From: Carya illinoinensis
Taxonomy: Eukaryota > Streptophyta > Magnoliopsida > Fagales > Juglandaceae
DNA length: 64,000 nt
NCBI RefSeq assembly: GCF_018687715.1
Contig: NC_056767.1
Location: 27,143,501-27,207,500 of the forward strand
Direction: 5' to 3'
Program-made: the position numbers and the translations under genes
The notes under the pieces: model-generated
What the model was told of the DNA's origin: nothing
The model's database searches: none
The model's input: only the letters and a program-made list of their open reading frames with translations
Part shown: piece by piece, positions 34,298 through 44,013 of the stretch
Position numbering within the stretch: the first letter of the stretch is position 1
How the letters are laid out: every line of letters begins with the position of its first letter

Positions 34298-34994
34298 GCA
34301 GACATGCATGGTATATATTTCTAGAAAGGTTTTGAAAATTTTAAGGAAAAAAAAATGACCTTAGATGTTCCTAGGATAAGATAGCACTCAAGATTCAGAT
34401 ACTTGGCAGCCACAGCAGTTGCACAGCAGTGGTTGCTTTGGATGCCTCCAATAGTTATAACACAGTCAGCACCCTGCGCCACGGCATCGGCCATCAAGAA
34501 CTCCAATTTTCTGACTTTGTTCCCACTCAGTTGCGTGCCGGAAAGGTCATCACGCTATAGAATTGCAAATTTTCTTCTGTCAGTGAAAACCAGGAGAGTG
34601 AAGAAAAATAGAAGCAACATGTTGAACTTCAAAACAATTAATCAAGATCGCGATGAACCTAGGGGTATATAAAGGAGATCACCTTCAACCAGACCTCGGT
34701 GTTGTTGGGCAAATTGGGGAGGTTCCATTTGTGGATTGGAGTCGGAAGCTGAGAAGAACAAGAACAAACAAACTGCCATTAATTCAGGCAAAATATAGCT
34801 AAAAGAAGAAAGAAAAACACCGTTCTCGGTTAATCAGCTTTGTTCACATGACCGAGAGAGAAGACGTGAGAGGGGATGGGATTGAGATGGGAGGCCCAGT
34901 AAGGAGGGACGTAGGATTTTCTGGTGAGGAAGTCGAAGCCCGTTGGCTGCGTCGGCGGGGCATCACCGACGACGGTTTTGGAGCTGGCGTCCAT
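20644..34994 (-). CDS. DCD: D-cysteine desulfhydrase, copy A (diverged, intron 7 disrupted by an LTR element)
   Basis: Ten exons, 5' to 3' on the minus strand: 34994-34848, 34748-34683, 34554-34360, 34138-34028, 32713-32622, 31931-31839, 31022-30965, 22045-21932, 21298-21201, 20848-20644. All introns are GT-AG, all phases join, and the 392-codon frame is open. PLP-dependent enzymes of this family (ACC deaminase-like, fold type II) split D-cysteine to H2S, ammonia and pyruvate, in mitochondria in Arabidopsis. The PLP lysine motif [10 protein letters not shown] is intact (Lys about 84). Compared with copy B, several positions in family motifs differ: Met78Thr, Arg115Cys (QSNHCR to QSNHCC), Arg133Gly, Val195Glu and Gly196Ala (PVGGSN to PEAGSN), Gly234Ala (ACGSGGT to ACASGGT), Pro322Ala and Ser325Cys (DPVYSG to DAVYCG). 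Intron 7 holds 8.8 kb of foreign DNA. The frame upstream of ATG 34994 is broken by a one-base deletion relative to copy B. It may be expressed but altered in activity, or be a young pseudogene without stops. Confidence 0.9.
22105..22288 (+). repeat. 5' LTR of the intron-7 element
   Basis: 184 bp from TGTTATGAGAGAATTATG to CAGACCTTTTGACA, matching 30775-30940 apart from point changes and the missing first bases there. The differences between the LTRs can date the insertion. Confidence 0.85.
22289..22300 (+). other. Primer-binding site (initiator tRNA-Met type)
   Basis: TGGTATCAGAGC directly follows the 5' LTR, the usual plant LTR-retrotransposon primer site. Confidence 0.85.
22447..23200. mobile_element. 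754-bp hAT-like non-autonomous element with 8-bp TSD
   Basis: Terminal inverted repeats TAGGACTGTTCAT / ATGAACAGGCCTA (12 of 13 matching). The 8-bp flanks ACTTGGAG (22439-22446) and CCTTGGAG (23201-23208) match at 7 of 8. Both subterminal regions are packed with CCGGAT / CCCGGTT-type words in opposite orientations (22455-22560 and 23028-23190). The middle has a CT microsatellite and an open frame 22766-23002 of no recognised family. It is inserted in the leader of the LTR element. Confidence 0.82.
22594..22617. repeat. (CT)n microsatellite
   Basis: About 12 CT dinucleotides, inside the hAT-like element. Confidence 0.95.
23500..23770. repeat. Degenerate repeats in the LTR-element leader
   Basis: GTGAGAAATACTTTTGGG occurs near 23513, 23602 and 23713. 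GGTTGGATTTTGACTTGGA and TTTTCAAGTGGGTCATACGT recur between these copies. Spacing is uneven (about 90 and 110 bp), so this looks like stepwise duplication and not a clean array. Confidence 0.75.
23815..24556 (+). pseudogene. gag remnant, upstream copy (UBN2-type capsid, truncated before the zinc knuckle ends)
   Basis: Translation gives a Copia-type gag: [15 protein letters not shown], then [40 protein letters not shown] and [20 protein letters not shown]. It has in-frame stops near 23868, 23964, 24066, 24205 and 24255. The zinc knuckle begins ([11 protein letters not shown]) but a 12-base deletion and then a junction to unrelated Copia DNA cut it short near 24556. From about 24160 it is repeated at 30298-30775. 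Confidence 0.75.
24557..28372 (-). mobile_element. Copia element, left arm of a head-to-head inverted pair
   Basis: Read on the minus strand from about 28372: an LTR 3' part, then TTATCAGCACGAA as a primer-site region (near 28082-28096), then a leader with a captured gene fragment. Long decayed coding DNA follows, including a reverse-transcriptase start ([18 protein letters not shown], 25540-25355) and a later RT block ([30 protein letters not shown]; 25100-24900). The sequence 25850-27330 is repeated in inverted order at 28836-30297, so the two copies face away from a shared centre near 28375. Confidence 0.78.
26993..27620 (-). pseudogene. Captured host gene fragment, PADRE/DUF4228-like
   Basis: The minus strand is open from about 27620 to 26993. 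It gives [17 protein letters not shown], then [33 protein letters not shown] and [16 protein letters not shown]. The pattern (an EILQANP-H-L block, then ILIVSP-x-ELKRG-x-YFLIP) is what I know from plant PADRE/DUF4228 proteins, a small plant family tied to stress and defence responses. Copia elements do not encode this. It lies in the leader region, before the element's own coding DNA. The 3' part ([12 protein letters not shown] and onward) is also found in the right arm; the PADRE-like block is not. No intron is visible, which fits capture through RNA. The family name is my recognition and needs a profile search. Confidence 0.5.
28512..28542. repeat. (CT)n microsatellite in the Copia LTR end
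   Basis: About 15 CT repeats just before the LTR end. The left-arm LTR has a shorter, interrupted version near 28115-28135. Confidence 0.95.
29325..29530. repeat. Three tandem units of about 75 bp (two inverted copies at 26640-26780)
   Basis: Units contain GAGCATCC, GATCGCTCTAAACCAATAAT and TTTATTGAGTATCTCATATT. Three lie in the right arm and two inverted ones in the left arm, so the unit number changed after the arms separated. Confidence 0.8.
30298..30774 (+). pseudogene. gag remnant, downstream copy with two CCHC zinc knuckles
   Basis: The open frame 30385-30813 matches the upstream gag copy from IEQFY onward: [60 protein letters not shown]. It then continues into two knuckles: C-x2-C-x4-Y-x4-C ([14 protein letters not shown], with Tyr where His is usual) and [14 protein letters not shown]. 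One in-frame stop occurs just upstream (TAG near 30334). It runs directly into the 3' LTR at about 30775. Confidence 0.8.
30775..30940 (+). repeat. 3' LTR of the intron-7 element (lacks its first bases)
   Basis: Matches 22122-22288 and ends CAGACCTTTTGACA before the target duplication. The missing start suggests rearrangement at the gag/LTR border. Confidence 0.82.
33001..33256 (-). mobile_element. SINE (5'-truncated) in DCD-A intron 4
   Basis: A T run at 33001-33042 (a poly-A tail on the minus strand) is followed by about 210 bp ending with GGTGTTGAACC (33232-33242), the complement of a pol III B box (GGTTCAACACC). Segment B has no insert at the matching place (about 58559). The A box is missing, so the 5' end is truncated or degenerate. 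The target duplication is unclear. Confidence 0.65.
34257..34288. repeat. (AC)n microsatellite, DCD-A intron 3
   Basis: About 16 AC units. The same place in copy B (60857-60868) has only about 6. A second AC/TA stretch lies at 34199-34230. Confidence 0.95.
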
Positions 34995-35134
34995 TATCGG
35001 GGAGAGAGAGAGGCTGACGGGGCATATGGGACAGAAGGATTTGTTGATGGGAGGAATGGTGAAAGCGGATGACTGAGTGGGCGGACGGTCAAACTGTTTG
35101 CATGGTCCGGCCTGGATTTAGACAAGAGAAATAA

Positions 35135-35142
35135 TATTTATA
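35135..35142 (-). promoter_or_regulatory. TATA box of DCD copy A
   Basis: TATAAATA on the minus strand, 141 bp before the ATG at 34994. Copy B has the same octamer at the matching place. Homology between the two promoters fades just beyond it. Confidence 0.6.
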
Positions 35143-35851
35143 GTGGTGGTTGTGCAAGCAGCGTATAGTTATTTTAAAAAAAGTAAATTAATATAGGACT
35201 CACATGAAAAAAATTATTTTTATAACTTTTTTTATTCATTTTGTATAACCGTTTACATTCCGCTTGTATTTACTGACTGCATCTAACAGTTCTGTTTAGA
35301 TAATAGAACCGAATTGATATTTATTGATTTTATATTTTTTAAAATCAGTTACGTACTGGTTATTTTTTTAAATTAATATTTTAATTTTACTAATTTTTGA
35401 TTCAATTATTCAGTTTAATATACTATATTATAGTATATAATATTATGGTAATAATATATTATATTATAGACTATAGTGATATATTATAATATATAATCTA
35501 ATGATACAGTATTAGTATAACTATTAATACAATAAATTGTAATGATATAAGATTTTAAAATTTAATATTATATTAATGAGTAGTTTAACATATAATACAA
35601 ACTATTTTATATATAATTATATATTATATATAAAAATTATATACAATATAAAAAATTAAAAAATATATATATGAACCAGTCCGGTCTGGTCCGATTTTAG
35701 AAAAAGAAAAATTAGAACCGGATCGATTTTGACCGGTTTTAAGAAAAATAAAACTAGTACCGGACCGAATCAAATTCGATACCAGACCAAATCCACCCAT
35801 TCAGTCCAGTCCGGTCTGGTTTATCCCTTTTTTTTTACACCCATAGTTGGA
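35143..35851. other. Divergent upstream DNA of DCD-A, with a hAT-like end
   Basis: Very AT-rich (long TATAAT runs at 35400-35650), then CCGGTCTGGT / ACCGGA words at 35675-35822, ending in TTTTTTACACCCATA near 35846. The complement TATGGGTGTAAAAAA is of hAT type, and the left end may lie near 35285 (AACAGTTCTGTTTAGATAAT). This block has no counterpart upstream of copy B, so it probably represents an insertion. No gene was seen. Confidence 0.5.
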
Positions 35852-36974
35852 GGAGATGTATCTTGTTAATGCATAAATTCGAACAATGGAGAAATACTCA
35901 TTCCCAGTCCACGAAGTTGACTTGGGCCTCAAGAATGCGGCTTGAAGTCTGTGGCGGTGGTTTCGACGTCGGTACGATACCCATACGTACATTCATAACA
36001 GCAAATAATAAAATAATATAAGAAATGTAAATAAAGAATCAAACACATAGATTTACGTGATTCGACACATAGTCTATGTCTATGGGTCATTTGGAGGGCA
36101 AATCTACTATGATAAGAGTATTTTACATTCTTTTATAGTCTCTCATATCTCTCTGTACAATAGAGGTAAAAAATCCATTTAGTCTAGAGAAAATAAAAAG
36201 ACTGGCATCTCGCATTAAGAGCTTGAAGATTAAAAAGAAAAAAAAAATGGCATCTTGCCTTACGAGGTTGAAGATGATCTTCCTTGTCTGGAGTTGTCCA
36301 AGTGCCCCCTCTATTAAGGCCTTTTTGGGATAGTTAGTAAGAAATATCATTTGTATGTCACTTCATCGTCTCCCTTCGCATGTTTGACTTGTCTTCTACC
36401 TTCAACTTTTGCCTTATCTTGTCTCTTCTTTCTTCCCTCTTACTTCTTGACGATTGCTTTATAATGAATTGGACCTGGCGCATCTTGGGCACAGTACATT
36501 TACCCCAACAATCCCCCAGCCCCCATTCCAAAAGGATTGGCCGCTATTACCTTTCCAAGGTAGTGCTCACAAGTCACTTCATTGCAAGTTAGGTGGTGGC
36601 CAACAAATAAACTTTTGTAGGGTGATATATGAAAGTAACTTTACAACTTATTTTGAATACGAAAATTTTTACTCATTATTTTTACACCACATATCACATA
36701 TAATTTTTTAATTTTTTCTTATACTAAATATACGGTATATAGATGATGAGTAGAAGAACTCAATTAATTTAAAAAGAATAAAATAAAAAAAATTAAAAGT
36801 AAAAATAAATATGATGTTTAGTGTATGTAGAATCGAAATGATGAGTAACAAATCTCTTTTGTATACTGCCAAGAAGCAACCCCATGCCAAACCCATTGGG
36901 TAAGTTTTTTGGTTTTCATTTAGCTTATGTTCTTGTTTTGTAATTATTTATGTTTGATTATCTTGTTTTTGTTT
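35852..36974. other. Distal part of segment A, no gene
   Basis: Shared with segment B (62727-63650), for example TTGGAGGAGATGTATCTTGT, and the GCAAGGTAGTGCTCACAAGT-type block near 36555. Only short chance frames are present. Function unknown. Confidence 0.6.
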
Positions 36975-37289
36975 TTAATGATTAATGTTACATATTTTGA
37001 ATAACTGTCAAAATTTGATACGATCTAATATGATTCCTAAGATAGTTGAAAATTTATTTTTTTTGATATCTCGTATTTGAACTTTGCTTTAAAGATTCCT
37101 CCCTATACAACCCTTCAAACCAAATGGGCTTTGCTTTTTCATTAGGCTTATGGTTACACTCTCTCACTTTAGTACATCTAATTGGTTGACTAGAGACAAG
37201 TATTTTTTTTTTCTTTTTTTAAATGAGGCCATCATTTGTTGGAAATTTTTAATGTTATTTTAGAATAAAAGGTTTTTTATTTTTTTGGG

Positions 37290-38139
37290 AGGGGGGGGAG
37301 AAGACCCTGATAAAACCCCATTGATACAAAATAATAAGATAAAATAAAAAAAGAAATACTCTAACCACAAATTTTTTTTATAAAAATAAACTCATACGCT
37401 GATGTAGATTGTTGTATTATGTTAAATTGTAAAATTATTTTATTATAAAATATATCTAACATATCATATGGAGTCATATGAGTTTGTGAGTTTATTTTTT
37501 TGAAATCTCTCTATGTTATAACACTTCTCAAATAAAAATGTGAAGCTTATAAGGGGATTTTACCCTAAGCCTAAGGCCCAGGGTGCAAGCCTAGATACAG
37601 GGAGCCCGGGTCGGTTAGACGACCCATTAGCCCATAGGGGGCCCTCGGTCATCAAGGCAGGGAAGCAAGGGGCACGTCACCAGGGCCTCCGCCTACGGCA
37701 CCTAGCCTCAAAGAAGCCTGTGCAAGCAAGTGGGCGGCAAGCATGGGGAGCCATTGATCTCTTGACAACAAGAGGAGGAAACTAACAGGGTGCGCCAGTA
37801 ACTGGGCAAAGGGGACAGGAAGTCACGCCGTATTTATTGTGCCACAACAGGAGGCCATGCTGCATTTATAGGACTTGACGAAGGAGATAGCTAAGGTGAC
37901 ATCCCCCCCTCTCGCAGTGTTTTCTTTGTGTTCGCAGGCCCAAGATTGAAAACTCAAGTTGCTGAGAGCTCGGCTCAAAGATGTGCGAAAAAACCACAAG
38001 GCAAACAAGCTGACAAGAACGACATCCAGACAAGAGATTACCCCTTTTCCCTGAGCGAGCGGTGTTCAAGACCGTCGAGGCACCTATCGTGGGAATTGAG
38101 TAATGGAGGTTGAACCCGGAGCACCAGAGTGGGTGCTAG
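37290..38139 (+). mobile_element. Left arm, outer part: decayed Gypsy 5' region
   Basis: AT-rich to 37540, then GC-rich from AAGCTTATAAGGGGATTTTA. It matches 48160-48930 and then, after a jump, 45850-45990. The jump shows that the stretch equal to 45990-48160 (RT and RNase H) is missing here. No intact frame. Confidence 0.65.
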
Positions 38140-38960
38140 ACATTATCAAATATTTGGATGCCAATGAGGTGCTTGACGATAGGTGAGGAAGCCAAAAAGG
38201 TTAGGGACATAGCAGCACATAACACCATAATCGACGGCATCCTATATCGGAGGGGGTATTCCACACCTCTCCTTAGGTGCATCTCGTTTAAAAAAGCCCA
38301 ATACGTGTTAGCAGAGATACACGAGGGAACTTGCGTCGACCACTCCAGATGAAAGATGCTGGCGGCAAAGTAATGTGGACTGGGTATTATTGGCCGTGCG
38401 CCCTCAAGGATGTCGAGGAATACGTGTGGAAGTGCAAAAATTGCCAAGAATACTCCAAAGTGCCCCATCACTCGTCGAAAGAGCTTATATCCATCACCTT
38501 GCCTTGGCCCTTCGCCCAGTGAGGGGTCGACTTGGTGGGCCCCCTCCCCCAGGACAAAGGGGGTAAAGTTCATGGTGGTTGCGGTAGACTATTTCACCAA
38601 GTGGGTAGAGGCCGAGTTGTTGGCGACAATCATGGCAAACAACATCACCCGCTTTTTGTGGAATATTGTCGTTTGTAGGTTCAACTTCCCCCACAACATC
38701 ATCTCAGATAACGGGAGACAATTTGACTCCGACCACTACTAAGACTGGTGTCAGGACTTGAGAATCAGGTTCCACTACTTGTCCCTTGGACACCCCAGTC
38801 TAATGGGTAGGTGGAGGCGACCAATAAGACTCTAATAGGGATACTTAAGAAGAAGTTCAATGACAAGAAGGGTGCATGGGCGGAGGAGCTTCCCGCAGTT
38901 CTATGTGCGTATCGGGTCATGGTGAGGATGCCGATGTGAGAAACTCTATTCACCCTCACT
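38140..38960 (+). pseudogene. Gypsy integrase remnant, left arm
   Basis: In shifting frames the DNA gives the H2C2 zinc-finger region (ILYRRGYSTPLLRCISFKKA, CKNCQEYSKVPH), then GVDLVGPLPQDKGG, MVVAVDYFTKWVEAELLATI (with the first catalytic Asp in VDLVGP and conserved VDYFTKWVEA), and FPHNIISDNGRQFDSDHY (second Asp, SDNG). The stop at 38521 and frameshifts near 38560 and 38740 disable it. The wording is of the Ty3/Gypsy Athila/Tat branch, an inference from style. It matches the minus-strand remnant 43000-43990 plus 45630-45835. Confidence 0.8.
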
Positions 38961-40222
38961 TACGGTCACAAGGTAATGCCGCTGGTCAAAGTTGGGATCC
39001 ACCTACAAGGTATAGCATTTCAAGCAAGACTCTAATAACGACGGCTAGAAGAACAGCTCGACCTGCTGGAGGAAGTCAAGCTTGAAGTAGAGGTAAGGAC
39101 AGCCGTCAGCAAAAAAAGGGTGGAGTGATGTTTCAATTGAAGGGTATGCCTGAGATTGTTCAAGGTTGGGGACCTTGTGCTGAAGCAAACAGGGACTACT
39201 ACTTGAGAAGAAGGGAAGCTGAGCCCACAGTGGGAAGGCCCGTACGTGGTTGTTGCCAACAATCGCCCAAGCGCCTACTGGTTTGGAGACTCTAAAGGGA
39301 ACAAGCTACCACACGCATGGAATGCCAAACATCTACGAATGTTTTATTGTTAAAAGCTTTGTAATTTGTAGTTTACATTTCTATGTTGACAACACAAACT
39401 CATACAATGGAAGTGTGGTTTTTTAGAAATAAAGTAAGTAAACTCCCTCAATCTCCACCAATGGAAATCTCCATCAGCAAAATCCCAGCGATAACTTACC
39501 TCTCCGTAGGGCATCAAAGGGACGGGTGTAATGCCTCAGGCTACTTTGTCCCTCCCGCAGCGGAGTGCAGTTCAGCCCTCAGTCGCTCGACAATTTATCT
39601 TCCTCAATGAGCGTCAACAGGTGGGAGTGAGTCCAATTCCAAACTGTCTAAATACACTACCTCTCCAAGAGGGTCAATAGGCGAGACCAGCCTATGAGGC
39701 AGCCTTACCTCCCCCACGGAGGAGAGCGGGTCCAACCTCATGGCCGCTTGAACAACTTACCCCGATCTTTGCCACAATGAAAATTGGGTTCAGCACCAGT
39801 TGGACCCTCACTTACCTTCCCTATGATGTCAACGGAAGGGAGCAGGTCCAATCCCAAACTGCCTGAATAGACTACCTCCCCACGAGAGTCAACAAGTGAC
39901 TCTCACGGGACCAGCCCCTACGGTGTCCTAGTCTCTCCCACGAAGGTCAACAGGCTGAGGGGGTTGTGCCCCCCTCAAACTGATGTCGAATTCAAGGGGG
40001 TTCCCTCTTCTGTGCTTGAGGAGCATTTCTCTAGGGGCAAGGATCTCCTCGATTGGGTGTCCATCCCGGACTCCCCCATTTCCTACTCTCCGGAGGTCGA
40101 GACCACGTCGACTGAGCTTGCTTTGTGCGGCAATGTGAAGATCGAGAAAGAGATTGCACAGGCCATGTCATGGGTCGAGGAGGTCGTGGTTGATGCAACC
40201 AACACCAAAGCTACGATGGTTG
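38961..40222 (+). mobile_element. Left arm, inner part: Gypsy 3' region with short repeats
   Basis: Integrase C-terminal residue (KLLHDWNAKHLRMFY-type frame near 39306-39350) is followed by non-coding DNA. That DNA holds many copies of words such as CTACCTCTCC, GTCAACAGG, AGGTCCAATCCCAAACTG and CCCCACG, with CAACAGG-spaced units of about 110-130 bp at 39600-39960. The mirror copy is 42060-42860. A frame 39964-40266 reads EVETTSTELALCGNVKIEKE; its mirror is near 41925-42180, and it matches nothing I recognise. Confidence 0.6.
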
Positions 40223-40638
40223 TAGGGGTGTACAAAAACTGTAAAAATCGACCAGGATTGACATGAACCGGCCACCGGAGTACAAAACCAGCTGAAACTG
40301 ACACAGAACGGGTTAGCCGATGGTAGAAATAGTCTGAAACTAATGTCGGTTGGTTTAGTTAAGTTCAAACCAACAAACCGACCGATTATTTATATATGTT
40401 TTTATAATATACGTGTATAAAACAACGTTGTTTCACTTATTTTAAATCCAGAGTTTTGAAAAAAAATGAAATGACACCATTTGGTGTAATATACCAACCG
40501 GTGTCGTTTTGGGTTAGGGCTTCAACCCTAACCCTCAAGCCCCCCATCGCCCATCATTTTCACTGCGTCGTTTATTCTTTGTTTCAGCTTTCCCTTTCCT
40601 CCCTCTCAAGTCTCTCATCTCCCTCGAGTCTCAGCTCT

Positions 40639-40679
<41 letters not shown>

Positions 40680-41102
40680 GCAATCTACCCATCTCCATCG
40701 CAGCTCTCTCCTTTACCTCTAAGATCTCTCATCTTCTTCTCAGGCTTAGCTTTCTCATCTCCCTTTTAGATCTCTCTTTTCCCTCTTAGCTCTGTCTCTC
40801 ATCTCCCTCTCAACTCTGATGGGAAGAACAACATGCACTTTGCAGTCACGCATAGAAGGCTACCTCGCTCTCAAGTCTCCGATTCATTTTTTTTTTTTTT
40901 GTGAGATTTGCTTGAGATCTCAGATTAGTGAGATTTTTTTGTCAATGAGTGAAGCCAACAGGGACATTGATAAACCAAGGGTAACCGGTTGGTTTTACTC
41001 CCTTCATCGGCCGGTTTCGGTCGAGATAACCCCTTGAAAAACATATATGTGCGGTTCAATTTTGGACCAAAATTGTACCAATATGGTCAATTTTTACCCC
41101 TA
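40223..41102. mobile_element. 880-bp hAT-like element in the left arm
   Basis: The ends are TAGGGGTGTACAAAAA and, at the right, GTCAATTTTTACCCCTA (TAGGGGTAAAAA on the complement). The 8-bp flanks GATGGTTG (40215-40222) and GATGGCGG (41103-41110) match at 6 of 8. The right arm of the inverted repeat is uninterrupted at the matching place (about 41940), an empty site. Inside are AACCG/CCGGT words near both ends, a CT microsatellite (40642-40676) and no transposase frame. Confidence 0.78.
40642..40676. repeat. (CT)n microsatellite
   Basis: About 17 CT units inside the hAT-like element. Confidence 0.95.
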
Positions 41103-41410
41103 GATGGCGGCGATGGGGGCCAATGAAGTTTTAGCTGCTGTTCCAGGTGTAACCCCTCCACCCTCAATTTATGCACTCTCGAATTTGACCTCGGTGGAGG
41201 TCGGCGTCGGGGCTGGGATTGGTGAGGGTAGAGAGGTCCCAGTCACTTTAACCTTCATCAGCACTCCCCTAGCCTCCTCTATTGTTGCCATCCTGGCCTT
41301 GGTGCCAACGAAAACCGAGGTCAAGGAAATTCTCGTGGGGCCAGAAGCATGTTATAAGGTCGCAACGAGAGAGGGTGTTGCAACCATGATCCCTCTCGTG
41401 GGGCCAGAAG
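41103..41410 (+). mobile_element. Left arm, innermost part
   Basis: The frame 41104-41439 (MAAMGANEVLAAVPGVTPPP and onward) is open, low in complexity (Ala, Val, Thr rich), and mirrors 41660-41960. It is most likely part of the gag-like or extra ORF region of the Gypsy element and not a host gene. CTCGTGGGGCCAGAAGC occurs twice (41333 and 41397). Confidence 0.5.
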
Positions 41411-41659
41411 CTTGGTTCTCACCCTCCAGCTCCTCATGACCGTCCATGATGAAGGCCGCCAGCCGCTTCATGCCCTGCCATGGGAAATTCAAGTTAGATC
41501 GACGGGGAAACATGCTAAGAAAGTTTAAAAAAAGAGAAAAGCGAGCAATAAAAGATAGCAAATAGCTGACCACCGAGAAGAGTGCTCGCAGCCTCTGAGT
41601 CATTGTATGGACGAGACCAGAATGGACCCCCTTGGTCGCCAGCTGAGGGGCAATATCAC
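41411..41659. other. Centre of the large inverted repeat
   Basis: About 250 bp between the arms with no evident match on either side. It would form the loop of a hairpin. No gene. Confidence 0.55.
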
Positions 41660-42990
41660 ACTCCCCCATGGGAGAGATCATGGTCACAACTCCCTCACCC
41701 ATCACGGTCTTAGGATTCGCTTTTGTCTACACCAAGGTCGGGGAGGCAGTAGTAAAGGAGGCTAGGGGAGCACTGGCGCACGCCAAAGTGACTTGGACCT
41801 ATCTACCCTCACCAACCCCGACCCTGGCACTGGCCTCTGCTAAGGCCAAAGCTGGGATTGTGAAAATGGAGGTCGAAGGAACCCTGACACCCGACACGAC
41901 AGCCGAAGCCTCACTGGCCCCCACCGCCTCCATTGCAGCTTCGATGTCGGTTGCATTGACCATGACCTTCTTGACCCACGACATAGCCTGCACAATCTCT
42001 TTCTTGATCTTTGTGTTGATGCAGGAAGCAAGCTCATTTGATAGGGTCTTGACCTCTAGAGAGTAAGGAATGGGGGAATATGGGATGAATACCCGGTCGA
42101 GAAGATCCTCACCCCCAGAAAATGCTCATCGGGGGTAGAAGAGGGCACCCTCTTGAATTTGACGTCGTGGGAGCTGGTCTTGCTTATTGACCTCTGTGGG
42201 GGAGGTTAGGACGCCGTGTGGGTTGGTCCCACTTGTTGACCCTCACAGGGAGGCAATTTGTTTGGACAATTTGGAATTGGACTCACTCCCTCCTGATGAC
42301 GCTCATGAGGAAGGTAATTTTTTGGGCAGCTGAGAATTGGTTTGCACTTCACCGCGGGAGGGATGAAGCAGCCTTAGGTATTACACCAATCCCTTTGGTA
42401 CCCATGGAAAAGGTAAATGTTGGATGGTTGAGATATCGTCCGCACTTTGCTGTGACTGGGATGGGATAAGTTGTTTAGGCCACCGTGAGGGCTAGTCCTG
42501 CCTGTTAACCCTTACAGGAAGGTAGTCTGCTTACGTAGTTTGGGACTGGACCCGCTCCTATCCGTTGAAGTCACAGAGAAGGTAAGTGAGAGTTAGGCTA
42601 GCGCTGAACCCACTTTTTGTCATGGCGGAGGTCAGGGTAAGTTGTTCAGGCAGCCATGAGGCTGGACTAGCTCTACTTCGTGGGGGAGGTCGGGCTACTA
42701 TATGGGCTAGTCCTGCTTGTTAACCCTCGAGGAAAGGTAGTCTATTAGGGTAGTTTGGAACTGAACCCACTCTTGCTTGTTGATGCTCATGAGAAAGGTA
42801 AATTGTCAGGTGGCTGAAGGCTAGCCCGCACTCCGCAACAGGAGGGACAAAGCAGCCTAGGGCATTACACCCGTCCATTTGGTGCCCCGCAAGCTGGTAA
42901 GTAATCGCTGGGGTTTTGTCGATGGAGATTTCTGTTTGTGGAGATTGTGAGTTTACATACTTTATTCCTGAAAAACCACACTTCTATTAC
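41660..42990 (-). mobile_element. Right arm, inner part (mirror of 38961-41410)
   Basis: Non-coding Gypsy 3' DNA with repeated words GTTGACCCTC, AGGTAAATTG and GGTAGTCTG, in inverted order to the left arm. Open frames such as 41668-42066 are low-complexity and shared by both arms in opposite sense. Confidence 0.6.
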
Positions 42991-42999
42991 ATGAGTTTG

Positions 43000-44013
43000 C
43001 ATTGTCAACATAGAAATGTAAACTACAAATTATAAAGCTTTTAACAATAAAACATTCATAGATGTTCGACATTCCACAGGTGTGGCAGCTCATTCCCATT
43101 GGAGTCTCAGAGCCAGTAGGTGCCCGAGCGGTTGTTGGCCACAACCACGTAAGGGTCTTCCCACTGTGGGCCTAGCCTTCCCTTGTTTAGGGTGGTATTC
43201 CCCGTTCGCTTTAACACGAGGTCCCCGACCTTAAACGATTTCGGGCATACCCTTATGTTGAAACATCACTCTGCCATTCTTTTGTTGACGGCAGTCCTTA
43301 CCTTTGCTTCAAGCTTGACTTCTTCCAGTAGGTCATGTTGTTCTTAGAGTCGCTCATCATTGGAGTCTTGCTTGAAGTGCTATACCTTTAGGTGGGGATC
43401 CCAACTTTGATCGGCAGCATTACCTCGTGGCTGTAAATGAGGGTGAACAAGGTTTCTTGTGTCGGCGTCTTCACCATGACCCGATACGTTCATAGAACTG
43501 CGAGAAGCTCCTCTGCCTAAGTACCTTTCCTGCCGTTGAGCTTCTTCTTGAGTATCCTCATTAGAGTCTTGTTAGTCACCTCCACCTACCAGTTGGATTG
43601 GGGGTGTCTAGGGGACGAGTAGTAGAACCTGATTCCCAAGTCACGTCACCTATCTTGGTAGTGGTCGGAGTCAAATTGTCTCCTGTTATCTGAGATGATG
43701 TTGTGGAGGACGCCGAACTTGTAGACAACATATTTCCATAGAAAGCGGGTGATGTTGTTCACTGTGAATGTCACCAATGCCTCAGCATCTACCTACTTGG
43801 TGAAATAATCTACCGCGACCACCACAAAGTTTACCCCCCTTTGCCAAGGAAGGAGGGGAAACACTAGGTCGACCCCCCACTGGGTGAATGCGAGGTGATG
43901 GATATCAGCTCTTCCAACGGGCGATGGGGCACTCTAGGGTATTCTTGTCACTTTTTGCACTTCTACACGTATTCTTCAGCATCCTTGAGGGCATGCGGCT
44001 AGTAGTATCCCAC
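43000..44013 (-). pseudogene. Gypsy integrase remnant, right arm, C-terminal part
   Basis: Minus-strand translation gives decayed integrase: the core near 43990-43600 (pieces equal to VEEYVWKCK, ITSHSP, ISDNRRQFDS in the left arm), then the C-terminal region to about 43020 (CRTSMNVLLLKAL). Stops are frequent. It is separated from its N-terminal half (45630-45835) by an inserted LTR. Confidence 0.72.

Larger units (their letters stand above)
31023..34359 (-). other. DCD-A introns 3-6 (long non-coding stretches)
   Basis: Between the listed exons there is no independent gene. Introns 4 (32714-34027) and 6 (31023-31838) are similar to those of copy B. Intron 4 carries a SINE and A-rich or T-rich runs. 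Open frames here are chance frames in conserved intron sequence. Confidence 0.7.
19667..37310. repeat. Segmental duplication, copy A (contains DCD copy A)
   Basis: Homologous by eye to 53533-64000, in the same orientation and about 34 kb apart. Homology starts near GAATTTCATAGAAGTAGAGG (A) and GAATTTCATGGAAGTAGAGG (B). It covers all ten DCD exons and introns and resumes past the gene (A 35852 onward; B 62727 onward) up to the AGACCCTGATAAAACCCC sequence near 37303, which is also the last sequence in the window in segment B. The DNA immediately upstream of the two genes (A 35143-35850; B 61740-62725) is not alike. Insertions private to A: MITE 20213-20397, LTR element 22105-30940, SINE 33001-33256. 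Confidence 0.9.

Noticed and set aside
33965..34309. Minus-strand frame rich in Cys-Val and Ile-Tyr
   Set aside because: The repeats are the AC/TA microsatellite translated. Only the 34028-34138 part is real coding sequence (DCD-A exon 4).
20644..34994. DCD copy A as an obvious pseudogene
   Set aside because: All exon joins are in phase, splice sites are intact and no stop exists. The doubtful points are motif changes and a large intron insertion, so it is kept as a gene with reservations.
34848..35072. Plus-strand frame with Glu-Asp-Val-Arg-Gly wording (and its copy at 61411-61713)
   Set aside because: Both are exactly antisense to DCD exon 1. They are conserved only because the exon is.
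41104..42066. Two novel Ala/Val-rich proteins encoded head to head
   Set aside because: They are the same sequence in inverted repeat arms, read in opposite senses; low complexity and element-borne.
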